Of a DNA stretch of 64,000 nucleotides, positions 1 to 11,679 are shown piece by piece. Position numbers and translations under genes: made by a program. The notes below the pieces were generated by a model that was given only the letters and a program-made list of their open reading frames with translations, made no database searches and had not been told where the DNA came from. The stretch's first letter is position 1; every line of letters begins with the position of its first letter. Origin of the DNA: Dactylis glomerata (Eukaryota > Streptophyta > Magnoliopsida > Poales > Poaceae); assembly GCA_007115705.1 (NCBI GenBank), contig QXEO01000216.1, positions 451,172 through 515,171 on the forward strand, written 5' to 3'.

Positions 1-2939
1 GAAAATAATGCATAGTAATGAAGGCAAGAGTAGAACAATGCATAGTGAATTAATAGGGTTCAGATATGCATCAAGTAGATAGCTTGCCTTGGTTGGCTTG
101 TCCCTGATCACCTTCCTCTTGGTACTCAAACACTTCCCCTTCCTCCGCACAGTCGTCGTTCAATTCTATCGCCAGAAAAGAAACGAAAACACACACCATA
201 AGCATTCATGCATACATGGATCACATTTAGGCAACAACACACAACTCAAGCATTGAGTATCAGAATCAAACAAGTTTAGATATCTGAACTAATATCTATT
301 TATAAAAGAAAGAATCATCAAAATAATAGTGAGCAATTTCTAGTTGCATGGAAATGCTTATTCACAAACAAACACTTGCATGCATCAAGATAATCAAAAA
401 CATATCACCAACATACCTACAGGTAGCTAACAACATTTCAGAAACATCACAGTTGGAATCAAACTTATATAGTATAAAGGTGATTTAATATGGATTTACT
501 AATCCTAGGAATCACTAGAATAGCAAGATAATTCCCTAAAATAATCTGTAAGTGCTATAATTCTACCAGAGACCATTTTGGAAAGCTAATGAAATGGCCA
601 ACACACCAGAAGTGGAATCATTCACAAATAATCAATATATTGTGCACAATAAATCAATCATTGCAGAACATTAATATCACCAAAATAATTACCACAGACA
701 ATGCACAGCTCCTAAATTAGTGAAACTAGTTTCTATAATTCAACAATACAGCAAGGCATCAGTGAAAATTGGAATTACCAATTTTCATTATCCAAAACAT
801 TAGATTTGCAAATATATGTGTAAAACTATAGATCTACTCTATTAAATCCTCAGATAATATTTAGGATCCCAAAAATCACACATGCAGTAGAATAGGTTAG
901 CATGCAACATAAGGGCTTCATAGAAATTTGAATCACAATTTTTGGATGCACAAAATAATTTTTAGGCCATTTTTAGTCTAGCAGGATTCTCTAAATAATA
1001 AAGGATTTCTCAGAAAAAAAGTGATATGGGCCCAGAGCAGTAGATCTGAGCGGAGCCGTGCTGGGCCGGCCCAGATCCGGTAGCCTGCTCGGCCTCGCCA
1101 AAGCGAACGGGTACGCCGCCATCCGATCTCGATCGGACGACGCTGGAGTCATCTTCCTCAGGGCTGCTACGAGCGCGAGCTAGCCAGACGCCTCTGGCTA
1201 GGGTTTCGAGGGGGCGGTGCTCACCAGGGGTGCTACGGCGGTCGACGAGGGCTGGATCGGTGGCGGAGATGGTCAGAAGGGGGTCGCGGGTGCTCGTGCT
1301 TGCATGCAGGGGCTATGGAGGCGAGACGGTTGCCGAGCTCGTCGGAGACCCTCCCAGCAACGGCGGTGGCGTCGTCGTATCCCGGACTATCTGGCCAGGA
1401 AAACTGCAGGTGAGCTCGAGGAGAGGGAAAGAAACACGATGGTGCAGGGGAGAGAGTGATGGCGAGCTCGCGGTGAAGTAAACCTTCACCGTTCCTGCCG
1501 GCGATCTACCCGAAATCCTCGAGCTCCCCAATGGCGGCTTCTCCTCGGCAGAGCATCGGCGAGCCCCAGAAGAGGTGAGGAGAGTGGAGAGGGGCAAATG
1601 GGAGAGAGGAGAGGGTTCTAGAGGGGCCTCTCGGCTTATAACAGCGGCGATGAGCTCGGTCTAGGGTACACCAGCGTTGGACGTGATTGGTCTTCGTGGG
1701 TGGCTCTCTGGGGAGGCATCGTGCACTGAGTCCAGAGGTATAGGCGGCGGTGTCGGTGGCGTCCTGACGTGGTCGCTATTATCCTAGTTTCAGAGAGTTG
1801 GCGGTCGGTTTGGGTCGTGGCGGGGTCGTCACAGTGCACCACGGGGCTGGGCAATGATGGTGTCGTGACAGCCTCTTGGTGCCGTGCAGGTATGCGTGAA
1901 GAGAGGGGCTAGGCGAGTTACGGGTGCACGAGAACACAATGCTCGCGCTGCGCGCTCTGGCAGCTCTGACGCATCGGAACGGCGTGGTCGGGGGTGCGTC
2001 GCACGGTAGGGCTAGGGCAAAACTGTTTCGGGGAATTGGTCCAGGGTGTCGAGGAGAGTCTGGCGGCAAGGTGACAGGGCAGGGGATGGACGGTGGCGTG
2101 CTGCCCTTGCTGGGATGCCCACGGTGGTCATGGTGACGGCTAGGGCGGCGTGGGGTGCTGACGACGTGACGCTGCGAGGTGGGGCTGGTGTTAGGGTCTC
2201 TGCAGGGTGGCGATCGACTACAGGGGGTCGATGGCGGCGGTTGGTCAAAGAAGAGGGAGAGGGGAGAGGGTTCTGCAGGGGTTTGGCCTCGGGCTCCTCT
2301 TCCTCCTTCGATCCAACCAGATACGACAAGGGGAAAAGGGTTTTGAAGATCTCCTGGACACCAGGGAGAGATCCCAGCAGATGCTTGTTCCCCCTCTTGG
2401 TCAGTTTTGCAAAAGAAATAGGAGAGAGAGAGAGACATGGCAAAGCTAGGGTGACTTGTCCGATATTTGAATTCAATTTTGAAACTTACAGAAAAGTTTT
2501 GAAAACTCAACAATTTAGTTTCCAAGGGTTTCAATTATATACTACAAATCATAGCCAAAGTTTGATCAAAATTTGAATAGCTAGGCTAGGGTTTTAGTGA
2601 AGTGTCTAATTTCAAATGAGGGTGCAAAAGAAAAAGAAATTAGGGAAAAAGAATTTAGATCAAGCAAGGAACACCATGCTAGGTTTCATAGTGAGCACAA
2701 GCTGGTCTAGGCTTATTATTTCATGCATAAAATCATAGCTCAAACTCTACTTCCTATTGCTCAAGCATTGGAAATTTCTAGAATTAAAGACATGAAATAA
2801 AGCACACACATGCATACATGCAATCATGCTTAAGCATTCACATGAAATCATGCATCACAGGACAACAAGCACATTACAACCCAACCAAAACAATTTGAAC
2901 TAGGTTTAAATTTCTGGTCACCAGAAGTGGGGTGTTACA
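1..2939 (-). mobile_element. Gypsy-type long LTR K (left end outside window)
   Basis: Read on the - strand, this block starts at 2939 with TGTAACACCCC, a common head of grass gypsy LTRs. The next five bases of + strand, 2940-2944 TTACA, fit a target duplication whose partner lies left of the window. The LTR interrupts the leader of copia element D. It is AT-rich at 1-1020 and 2420-2939, with a GC-rich core at about 1030-2400 that holds a weak TATA-like site and CT-rich leader-like sequence. No gag or pol is visible. Whether it is a solo LTR or the 5' LTR of a larger element cannot be decided from this window. Confidence 0.7.
1635..1641 (-). promoter_or_regulatory. TATA-like box in LTR K
   Basis: The - strand reads TTATAAG here, inside the GC-rich core and just upstream (in - orientation) of a CT-rich tract, as expected of an LTR promoter. 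This is a position and motif argument only. Confidence 0.35.
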
Positions 2940-3887
2940 TTACACATTTCACGCGAGACTGGTTCCACGACTGACATACGGCTTGCACCATATAAAAGTG
3001 GCTTGTCAAGTGTCTCTTTCTCCAACTATAGTGGATATGGCGTCTGCAATGGAGGTTCCTTAACGGGGAATCAAAGAAACAATTCATTGATCAATGTTGT
3101 GGTTTCATGTTCGTAGGTAAGAAATAGTTCTTGTGCAAAAGTCCTAGAAGCCATGTAAAACATGCAAAAGATAAAGTAGAATCGTCTAACTTTGTTTTGC
3201 AGCGGGGCGTCTGATGTGATATGGTCCATACGGTAAGTAGCGTGATACTAACTGTGTCTTCACGCCGATGGTGCCGTGGACTTGGTGTCGTACCGGTGGA
3301 AGGATGGAGATCATGCCGGATTGCTCTATGGAGATCAAGCGCGTCGATGAAGAAACCATATCATATCACGCATTATTTACATTTGATGTTATTGTGTGAT
3401 TCTTATTTGTGATAGTATTTAGATACATGACGGTAGCATAAGTTAAGATAATCCCTAATTAAATACCAAAGAAAATGTGTTCTCCCTTACGTGTGCAATC
3501 ACCAACAAAGTTCTTAGTTATGAAGCCGGCCATGACGATCGAGGGCTAGACATATCGAAGTTTGCATAAGGTGTGGGTACAAGCCATGTATGTGCCACAC
3601 AATACACTAAGGTTGGTTTGGCACGCCTAGCATGTGTAGACATGGCCTCAGAAACACGGAGATCGAAAGATCGAGCATGGTCACATGGATGATGTGATTG
3701 ACATAAGTTTTGTCTACCTTTGTAATTATATCGCCGGCCGTGACGATCGGGGGTGGTATAGTGGTTGGGGACTACGTAATCACTAGAACATTTTAGGGAT
3801 GTTGTTCTAAGTGGGAGCTCATAGGTTTTGTGCTCATATTATGAACTAAGTTTTAATATCTTTGCAAAATTTGTGTAGATGAATAGT
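2940..3887 (+). mobile_element. Copia element D, 5' leader remnant
   Basis: This stretch aligns by eye with the reverse complement of the leader of copia element H (about 45860-47000). Shared landmarks are GCGAGACTGG near 2951, GTTTCATGTTCGTAGGTAAG near 3100, AGACATGGCCTCAGAAACAC near 3638 and TAGTGGGAGTTCA/AAGTGGGAGCTCA just before where gag should start. It is therefore the untranslated leader of a BARE/Angela-like element in + orientation. No gag ATG frame follows. The 5' LTR and primer site lie beyond the LTR K insertion. The last five bases, ATAGT (3883-3887), are one copy of the target duplication of element C. Confidence 0.7.
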
Positions 3888-4839
3888 TGATATCCCACAA
3901 GTATAGGGGATCGTGTGTAGCCTTTTCGATAAGTAAGAGTGTCGAACCCAACGAGGAGCTAAAGGTAGGATAAATGTTCTCTCAAGTTCTATCAACCACT
4001 GATAGAACTCTACACACACTAAACGTTTGCATTATTTAGGAAATAAAACTAGAGCAACAATACGGGTACTAAAGATAGCTTTGCATGAAAATAAATAACA
4101 AGAAAGTAAGTAAGTTGCTGCAGCAACATAATACACTAAACTAGCAGAACCATGAGTGTGGAATAGTGATGGTAATTGTGGTGGCTTTGTCCAAGTTTAA
4201 TTAGCGAATAAATCGGGTTCATTGTCTTCGATGCAGTTTTCTATGTGGGAGAGGCTAAATATACATGCACTTCACTACTTGGAATTACAAGTACTATATG
4301 ATTGGATTGTTAGCAAGCATCCGCAAATACTAACAATGCATTAAGGTTTCCCTAACCATAGCCTTAAGTTAATGGTCCTCTTACTCCCATACGTGCAATG
4401 CTCCGGTTCGCGTCCTCAGGTTTCAGTCACTCCGGCAGAACTTTACCCTTCCTCTTACACATACTACAAACTCTATGATGTTTAATCCATGCGCGCACAA
4501 ATATAATGGACACCAAAGGACTGTACCATATCAACATACAACTCTAATGAACCAAAGACATTCAACCAAGCAATCAAAAGACAAATAAACTACACAGACA
4601 TGACATAGATCATAGAATTATAACTTATAGCATCGAACACCATGTTTACATAAGACGGTACAGAGGTGTGTGAGAGGATGAACCACTATATACAAGGAGG
4701 AGTTGGTGATGGAGATGGCGGTGAAGATGATGAAGGGGGCAGCAAGAGGCACAGGGCGGCGGCGCGGGGAGCTCCTTCCCTACCATCAACATCATGGGGG
4801 AGTGCTGCCCCTTAGCCCCCTTCCTTCATGGCTTCTTGG
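3888..4839 (-). repeat. Element C 3' LTR, first part
   Basis: This stretch matches 25210-26165 closely, for example the block around GGGGATCGT and the CACAGGGCGGCGG stretch. It is broken at 4840 by the hAT insertion, with CTTCTTGG (4832-4839) as the 8-bp target duplication. The LTR resumes at 20472. Confidence 0.8.
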
Positions 4840-5006
4840 TAGGGGCGGAGGCAGGGGCGAGCAGGGGTTAGAGCCCCCCCTATGGTCTCGCCCCCCTAAT
4901 ATTTCAGTCTACTTATTAGTACAACAGAGTACTCTATACGTGCTAATTTAGGCAGATAGTCACCTCGTTAGTATTACTTGTGAGGCCCATACAACGCAGC
5001 GAAGCA

Positions 5007-6441
5007 TGATATGTCTCAAACGTATCTATAATTTTTGATGATCCATGCTTGTTTTTACACCATTTGCCTTGTGTTTCGTTACACTTCGTGGCGTTTTTAT
5101 GCGATTTCCGGAACTAACCTATTGACAAGATGCCACAGTGCCAGTTCCCTATTTTCTGCTATTTTTGTGTTATAGAAAAGCTACACAGGAAATATTCTCG
5201 GAATTGGACGAAACAAGTTCAGAAACTCCTATTTTTCCCGGATGGAGGACGAGGACCAAACGGGAGCCGGAGAGGGGCCAGAGGCTAGCCACACCATGAG
5301 GGGGTGCGGCCCAGGCCCTAGCCGCGCCCACCTGTGGTGAGGAGCCCCTGGTCCACTCCTGACGACGCCCCTTCGCCTATAAGAAGCCTCCCAACGGAAA
5401 ACCCTAAAACAATCGGCAAATTTCTAGAAAGAGTTCCGCAGCTCCGCCGCCGTTGAAGATAAATTTCGGGGGACAGAAGTCTCTGTTCCGACACCCTGCC
5501 GGGACGGGGAAGTGCCCTCGGAGCCATCTCCATCGGTCTCCATCGCCGTCTCCGCCATCTCCATCGACCTCACCGCCATCTCCATCACCGTTGCTGCCTC
5601 CTATGATGAGGAGGGAGTAGTTCTCCCCCGGGGCTGAGGGCTCTACCGGTAGCTATGTGGTTCACCTCTCTCTCCCATGATGTGATCTTTATGTGATTGT
5701 GAGCTTTGTATCTAGTTGAATTGGTAGATGTTATTATTCAGATATTATGCTACTCTCGTGCTTTATATTAGTAATCTTCGGAGACACCTTGTATCATGAA
5801 GTGAAGGTGACAGTGTGCGCATTATGTGTGTCTCTTTTGGGTAATGTCTCTATGAATTATTGGTGTTTGTTGGAACCATCTAGTGCATTCATGGTGACAG
5901 TGTGGGACAATCTAGTTTGGGGAAATACGGACTTTGAGGAGTGCTTCGTAGCCCTACGCATGATTAGTGTTCGTTTTCCATTGGAGAATTTTTTTGAGTT
6001 GCATATTAAAGTTAGTATCTATTGGTTCAATTATGATATATTTGTTGAGAGTGTGTCCACTAGTGAAAGTATGATCCCTAGGCCTTGTTTCCAAGCATTG
6101 CACACCATTTCCTTTCAGTTTTGTTACATATTTGCTCGCAGCGATATTTATTTCAGATTACATTTACTACTTATAATCATCACTACAACTTGTATTTCAC
6201 TATCTCTTCACCGAACTAGTGCACCTATACATCTGACAAGTGTATTGGGTATGTTGGGGACACAAGAGACTCTCTGTATCGTAATTGCAGGGTTGTTTGA
6301 GAGGGATAGCTTTGACCTCTTCCTCCTTGAGTTCAATAAACCTTGGGTGATCCACTTAAGGGAAACTTGCTGCTGTTCTACAAACCTCTGCACCTGGAGG
6401 CCCAACACTGTCTACAAGAACAGACGCGTGCGTAGACATCA
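5007..6441 (+). repeat. Element A 5' LTR
   Basis: It begins TGATATGTCTCAAACG and ends GTAGACATCA, 1435 bp in all. The same sequence recurs at 11680-12561 joined to 19130-19682. The first part resembles the LTRs of B and E; the second part (from about 5470) is of a different type. A TATA-like site lies at 5378. Confidence 0.9.
5378..5383 (+). promoter_or_regulatory. TATA-like box, element A 5' LTR
   Basis: CCTATAAGAAGCC lies in a GC-rich block followed by a CCGCCGCCG-rich leader. The same position in the B, E and G LTRs also carries CTATAA, supporting a conserved LTR core promoter. Confidence 0.5.
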
Positions 6442-6451
6442 AGCTCTTTTC

Positions 6452-6469
6452 TGGCGCCGTTGCCAGGGA
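6452..6469 (+). other. Primer binding site, element A (tRNA-Asp type)
   Basis: TGGCGCCGTTGCCAGGGA starts 11 bases after the LTR end. It differs by one base from TGGCGCCGTTGCCGGGGA, which is complementary to the 3' end of plant tRNA-Asp and is the usual primer site of this grass gypsy group. Confidence 0.85.
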
Positions 6470-6582
6470 GGTAAGGTAAGAGGTACTCGCATCCTCCTGT
6501 GTGAGTGCTCGAAGTTATTTCCTTTAGATTCTGCAATTATATCTTTTTTGTTTGTTGTTTTTATTTTCACTAGTTAGGCTTA

Positions 6583-8847
6583 ATGGAAAACAAAGAGTTC
6601 TTTAGTATTTTTCCTACGTTAGGATATGAAGTGTTTGAAGAGAAAATTGAAAAACCTTTGGAGCTTAATTTGCGTGCTAATAGTGTTTGAAGAGAAAATT
6701 GAAACACCGTTATTGCTAATGCTATAGAAAAGTCTAAGCTTGGGGAAGCTAGTTTTGTTAAGCATGATATTTTTAGTTTCCTAGCTTTAGTGGAGAAAGT
6801 TTGCTCTGATGATATTTTATCTCCCATATGTGATGTTTCTAATGATGCTTGTGCTCCTCATCCTTTTAAAATACCTATGAAAATTGTCGAACGTGCTAGG
6901 AATAACTGCTATTTAGGAGATGGTACTGTCCATCCTGGTGATCATTTGCTCTTTATACATGAATTATGTGAGTTGTTCAAGTGTGCAGGTATTTCAATGA
7001 ACCAAGTTAAGAGGAAGCTATTTTCTTTATCACTGAAGGGCAGAGCTGCGGAATGGTATAAAACACTGAAGGATGGCCGACCTGTCGACTGGGAGGAAAT
7101 TGTACCTCTCTTTTATTCTAAATTCTATCCTTCTAGTGAGGTTTATAAGGATAGGAATTATTTTTATAATTTTCATCCGCATGAGGGAGAAAGCATTGCC
7201 CAAGCGTGGGGAAGATTGAAGTCACTAATGCTCAAATGTCCTATTCATGAGCTTCCCCGTAATATTGTTATTAATAATTTTTATTCAAGGCTTTCAGGAT
7301 ATTACAAGGACTATCTAGATGCATGCTTGGATGGCTTTTTCACTAGCAAGGATGTTGACGTCAAGTGGAATCTGCTTGAAACAATTCAAAACAATATTGA
7401 AGATTGGAATAATGACAAAGGTAAAGAATCAGGTATAAATTATGAGTATGATTGCATTAAGTCTTTCACTGAAACTACTGATTTTCAAGAGCTTAGTGCT
7501 AAATATGGTCTTGATCCTCAAATTATGGTTAATTGCTTTAAAGCCTTTGCTTCTCATATAAATGTTCTTAAGGGTAATGGGGACGTGTATCATGAACCTT
7601 TTAAAGACACTTGCATAGAAAGTGATATTGTTGTTAATGATTGCAATAAACATGCTCGAACTTCTGAAAGTATCACTTCTCATAAGCATGTTAATTTTTG
7701 TGGAGTACTTAGACCTTGTGAACAGAGTCACAACAAAGAAGATTATTGTATCCACCACCGGAATGAAGAAACCTGAATGTGGTATAAGGCTCTAGATGAG
7801 CTTGGTGAAAAGGTTCATGAGCTTTATCCTTTTCTTTGTGAACTTTGCGATGACAAGGGTCATTTTAATTTTCAATGCTCAGGCCCTAATAGTCACCTTT
7901 CTAATCGAATGAGTACCGCAAGCTTGTATTGTGATGACAAGATTACTCTCAATCAGCATGATGAGCTTACTTTGTTTTTGGGGTGTGAAGAGATATCTAG
8001 AAAGACTTCTTTGGTAGATATGCGTGTTTTTGATATTAATAGCACCCTTCATGGTTGTCGTCTCTATTGTGTTAAAGATTGCCTCACAAATACTTACATA
8101 CAAAATGTTATAAAATATGATGTTTTGCCAAGCTATGACAGGACTAATAGATGTTTCCATCTTATTAATAGAGAGGAGGAATCCTCCAAAGTTTCTTCTG
8201 TTGTTTCTGTCAGTAAACCAGATTATGTGGAGAAGATGCCTTTCAAGTCTCTCCCTCCTAAAGGAGAGAGTAAGAAGAAGAAGAAGAAGAGGAGTAAAAG
8301 GCGAGAGGAAACAGTATCTTCCCCTAAGCATGTTGCTCCTATTATAGATTATGATAATTCTGATCTTGATGATGTTCCCATGCCTGTTACCTATGTTAGT
8401 GATCATGATTGGGAAAAGCACTCTACTTTTGATATTGAAAATCTTTTTCGTACCAATTCTGAAAATTATAAGGTTAATAATTGTTGTACCATTAGTAGTA
8501 TCCATGTTCCTTCTTATGATGATATGTTTGATGAATATGCTTTGCAAAATAGCTATTCTATTGCTTATGATGATACTAAACCTCTAGTTTATGATGGTTA
8601 CGATGATGAGTATAATATTTTTAGTTCACTTACTTTTGAGGAGAAAATTAGTTATGATTACAATATGCCTCCTGTTTTTGATGATTATGGTGATGAGAAT
8701 AATTATTCTATTGACTCTGCTCCTACTACGATTGTTCATGTGGGGAGTATTAATTCTTTTATGCATGTGGCTCATGAAAGGGATGTTTTATGTGATAGTT
8801 ATGTTAGTTCTATTCATAATGCTACTGAGAGTTACTATGAGAGATAG
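6583..8847 (+). pseudogene. gag-like protein of element A, interrupted by stops
   Basis: An ATG at 6583 opens the same frame as the long open stretches 6790-7776 and 7777-8847. The frame is disturbed at about 6685-6705 (TGA codons, probably small deletions) and has one TGA at 7774-7776. The first part has a retrotransposon gag (capsid-like) signature, WYKTLKDGRPVDWEE and AQAWGRLKSLMLKCP. Just after the TGA comes a CCHC zinc knuckle, CELC-4-H-4-C, at about residue 21 of the second part. Next are a lysine/arginine run (about residues 165-177, possible nuclear signal) and a long Asp/Tyr-rich tail in the place where protease and polymerase would normally follow. Gag would build the virus-like particle. 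It is a grass gypsy gag-only gene; whether it is still translated through the TGA is unknown. Confidence 0.85.
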
Positions 8848-11664
8848 AAACATGGTTTGATGGATCTCAACAATATTAAGTTCCCCCTCTCTATGTTGCA
8901 AATCTTGAAGTGGCACTTGTTTTATCTATCCATGTTTGCTACTATGTGCCTCGTTGATTTATTTTCTTACAACATTCCTATGCATAGGAAGTAGTTGAGA
9001 TTTAAATGTGTTTCATATTTGCTTTTTAATGCTCTATTTTGCTTCAAGTTCCTTTATGGCACCTTTGCCTTAAGTTCTTTTCGGGCGCCTATGTGAGCAT
9101 TTTCTGAAATTACTGCGCCTAGCTCAAAGACGTTAAAGAAAAGCACTCTTGGGAGATAACCCATTGTTTCATTTTCAGTACTTTTACTTTTATTTGAGTC
9201 TTGGAAGTTATTACTACTGTAATGACCGCTCCTTATCCTTTTTTTTGTTGTTGTGCCAAGAGAAACCTCTAATTTGAGTGAGGTAAGATTTGGGGATGTT
9301 GCTGTCCTGAAACAGATTTCGGTGCTGCACCGTAAAAATTCGTGAAAATTCTCTGAATATCTTTTTGACCTGAGATTTCTTGTGCATATGCCCCAGGTTA
9401 TATCCAAACTTCCATTAGTTTACACTTTTTGATTTGAGCAACAGAAAACCCTCGAAAAAATTGACCTTTGTCAGCTGTTCTGTTTTGACAGATTTCTGCC
9501 ACTATTTGTGTTTCCCTCTCGATCGCTTTCTTTTTTAGTTCTTTTGATCACAGAACTTTTGGGGAAGTTGCTAAAGTAGTATATGCTTTATATGTGGTGG
9601 TTTTGAGTTGAAATCTGAACCAAAAAGGGTTGATTCATTATTATGCTTACACTAATGTTGCTAATAGAATTGTGTTGAGTTTTGTATGAAGGAAGTTTTC
9701 AAGTGTAGGGATTGGAGAATGATGAGATGAGGTGAAGAATGGACAAAAGATCAAGCTTGGGGATGCCCACGCACCCCAAGAAATATCCAAGAAGTACAAG
9801 CATCAAAGCTTGGGGATGCCCCCGAGGCACCCTTTCTTCATCGGCAAAAATCAGGTCACCTTTCAAGACACTATATTTTTATTGCTTCATGCATTATGCG
9901 TTTTTCTTGGAGCATCAGTTTTTTTTTGCTTTCAGTTTTCTTTTGCTTTTTTTGCTGCAATAAATGTTTGGATCACATCCTGTTTGTTTTGGAGAGAGCT
10001 ATGCTCCGTTTTCATTGCCAAGAACACTCTAGTTTCCACTCTTATCGTTCAACGAGTGTTCTCTTTTTCTGCTACTGCATTTACCTTTTATTTTTCACCT
10101 TGATTTTTGTTTAGATCTTGTTATATCTTTGCATCAAGGTGTATTTTGACCTCTGGTCCATGATGGTTTTCATCAAAAGAGTTAATTCGAAAAGGTTTGA
10201 ATGGTCTTAGAAAAGAGAAAAAGTTTTATGCAAAAAAGTGGTACAAAAAGGAGCTTGTTTAGACTGCGGCTTAGACTTTTGCATGCCTTGCTTGATTGCG
10301 TTTTGATAGTATGCTTAGTGAATTTTGCTGTAGCATGACTTGTCTCAAATGACTGAGATTGCTTAATGAGCCTTTGAAAAAATCATGCGTTGTTTTTATT
10401 ATATGGAAGCATTTATTTGGTTTTCTCCTTTGATGCTTTATTTGGGTTGACTTGGCACATGCTTACACATGTTGACTACAAAATAAGTCACCTATAGCCT
10501 CTATGATCATTTGGTTTTTGACTTGTGATACTACTTTATGCTTCTTTCAATGATGTTTTGTCGCTATGCATGATTATGGCCGTTATTGCTCTCTTAGTTG
10601 GTCGCTCCCAGTCTTTTGCTAGCCCTCACTTTGTACTGAGTATGAGCTCTACTCGTGCATCCAACTCCCAAAAACCAAGTTATTCCAATGTTTCCACTAT
10701 AAATTCCTATGCATGGTATTTGCAAGCCATTCCAAGTAAATTTTCATGTGCTACCTTTCAGAAAACCTTCAAAATATTTCTCATTTTGTGACACTATTTT
10801 TAACTCATGGGGACGTAGTGGTCGGATTTGCTATCTTCCATATTGTCTTATTCCAAAAAGAAAAAAAGAGAAAAAAAGAAAAAAAGGCACTCCTCCATGG
10901 TATGTGAATGTTGGTGGGCACCCGATGGAATCAGTTAGCCATGGTTTGTGAAAGGAAAAAAGGTGGGGAGGAGTGCCAAGCTTTATAAAAGAGCACCAAA
11001 GTGCCAATCCCTCTCTCAAAAACTTGCTTACTTTTTGTATGGAAGATAGTAAGAACCCCATTGCTAGTCGTTGATAAAGACAACCACCTCTCAAAATCCA
11101 GTTTTTATCTCTCTGTTTTACAAATGAAAAGCTCTAGCACATGTTTAATCACTGCTTCCCTCTGCGAAGGGCCTTTCTTTTACTTTTATGTTGAGTCTCC
11201 ACCTTCTACCTTTATGCACCGTCTAAGAGAGCATAGTTGTCATTCTGAGTATAATGTGCATAGTCCCAAAGTTTATTATTGATTGATTCATGATTATGGT
11301 TTTGCTTGTTCTTAAATTACTTGTATCTAGTCACCCTCTTAAACTTGAAGGTATCCTATGCATTTATGTTTTGCTACTCCATGAGGGACAAGCTAAAACC
11401 CATTAGCTATGTTTTCCATATGGTTGAAACACACACGTGACTTTCATTGTTTCATTTTCATGATCTTTCGTTTATGTTCTTTTTCATGTTATAACATGGT
11501 TGCTAAGTTTCTTCTATCAAGATTATGTCTTTCATGCCCATGTTTTAAGTTCTTTTGATCCCAGCACTCAATGCTTACATAGATAATCAAGATTGTGATG
11601 GTGCATGTCACCTCAAAAATTATTCTTTTGTTATCACTTACCTACTCGAGGACGAGCAGGAGTT
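8848..11664 (+). mobile_element. Element A non-coding 3' internal module
   Basis: There is no supported ORF in about 2.8 kb. The stretch starts after the gag stop and includes a block at 9112-9200 (CCTAGCTCAAAGACGTTAAA, GGGAGATAACCCATTG) that recurs after the ORF of B (14950-15030). It also includes two internal copies of AAGCTTGGGGATGC (9753-9766 and 9806-9819) and an A-rich run near 10855-10885. Most of it aligns by eye with B 14950-17511 and, in reverse complement, with parts of C and E. This suggests a conserved cis-acting region rather than decayed pol. Confidence 0.75.
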
Positions 11665-11679
11665 AAGCTTGGGGATGCT
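11665..11679 (+). other. Polypurine tract, element A
   Basis: AAGCTTGGGGATGCT lies directly before the 3' LTR start TGATATG at 11680. It is the expected site of plus-strand DNA priming. The same motif occurs twice more inside the element. Confidence 0.75.

Noticed and set aside
1779..2534. 251-codon - strand ORF
   Set aside because: It is in the GC-rich core and leader-like part of LTR K, rich in Pro, Ser and Arg with no domain; overlapping ORFs in other frames show it is a composition effect.
5747..6577. 276-codon + strand ORF
   Set aside because: It lies across the second half of the A LTR, its boundary and the primer site. The equivalent frame in the 3' LTR copy is only an accidental fusion with element B. 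No domain is seen, and LTRs of this type have chance open stretches.
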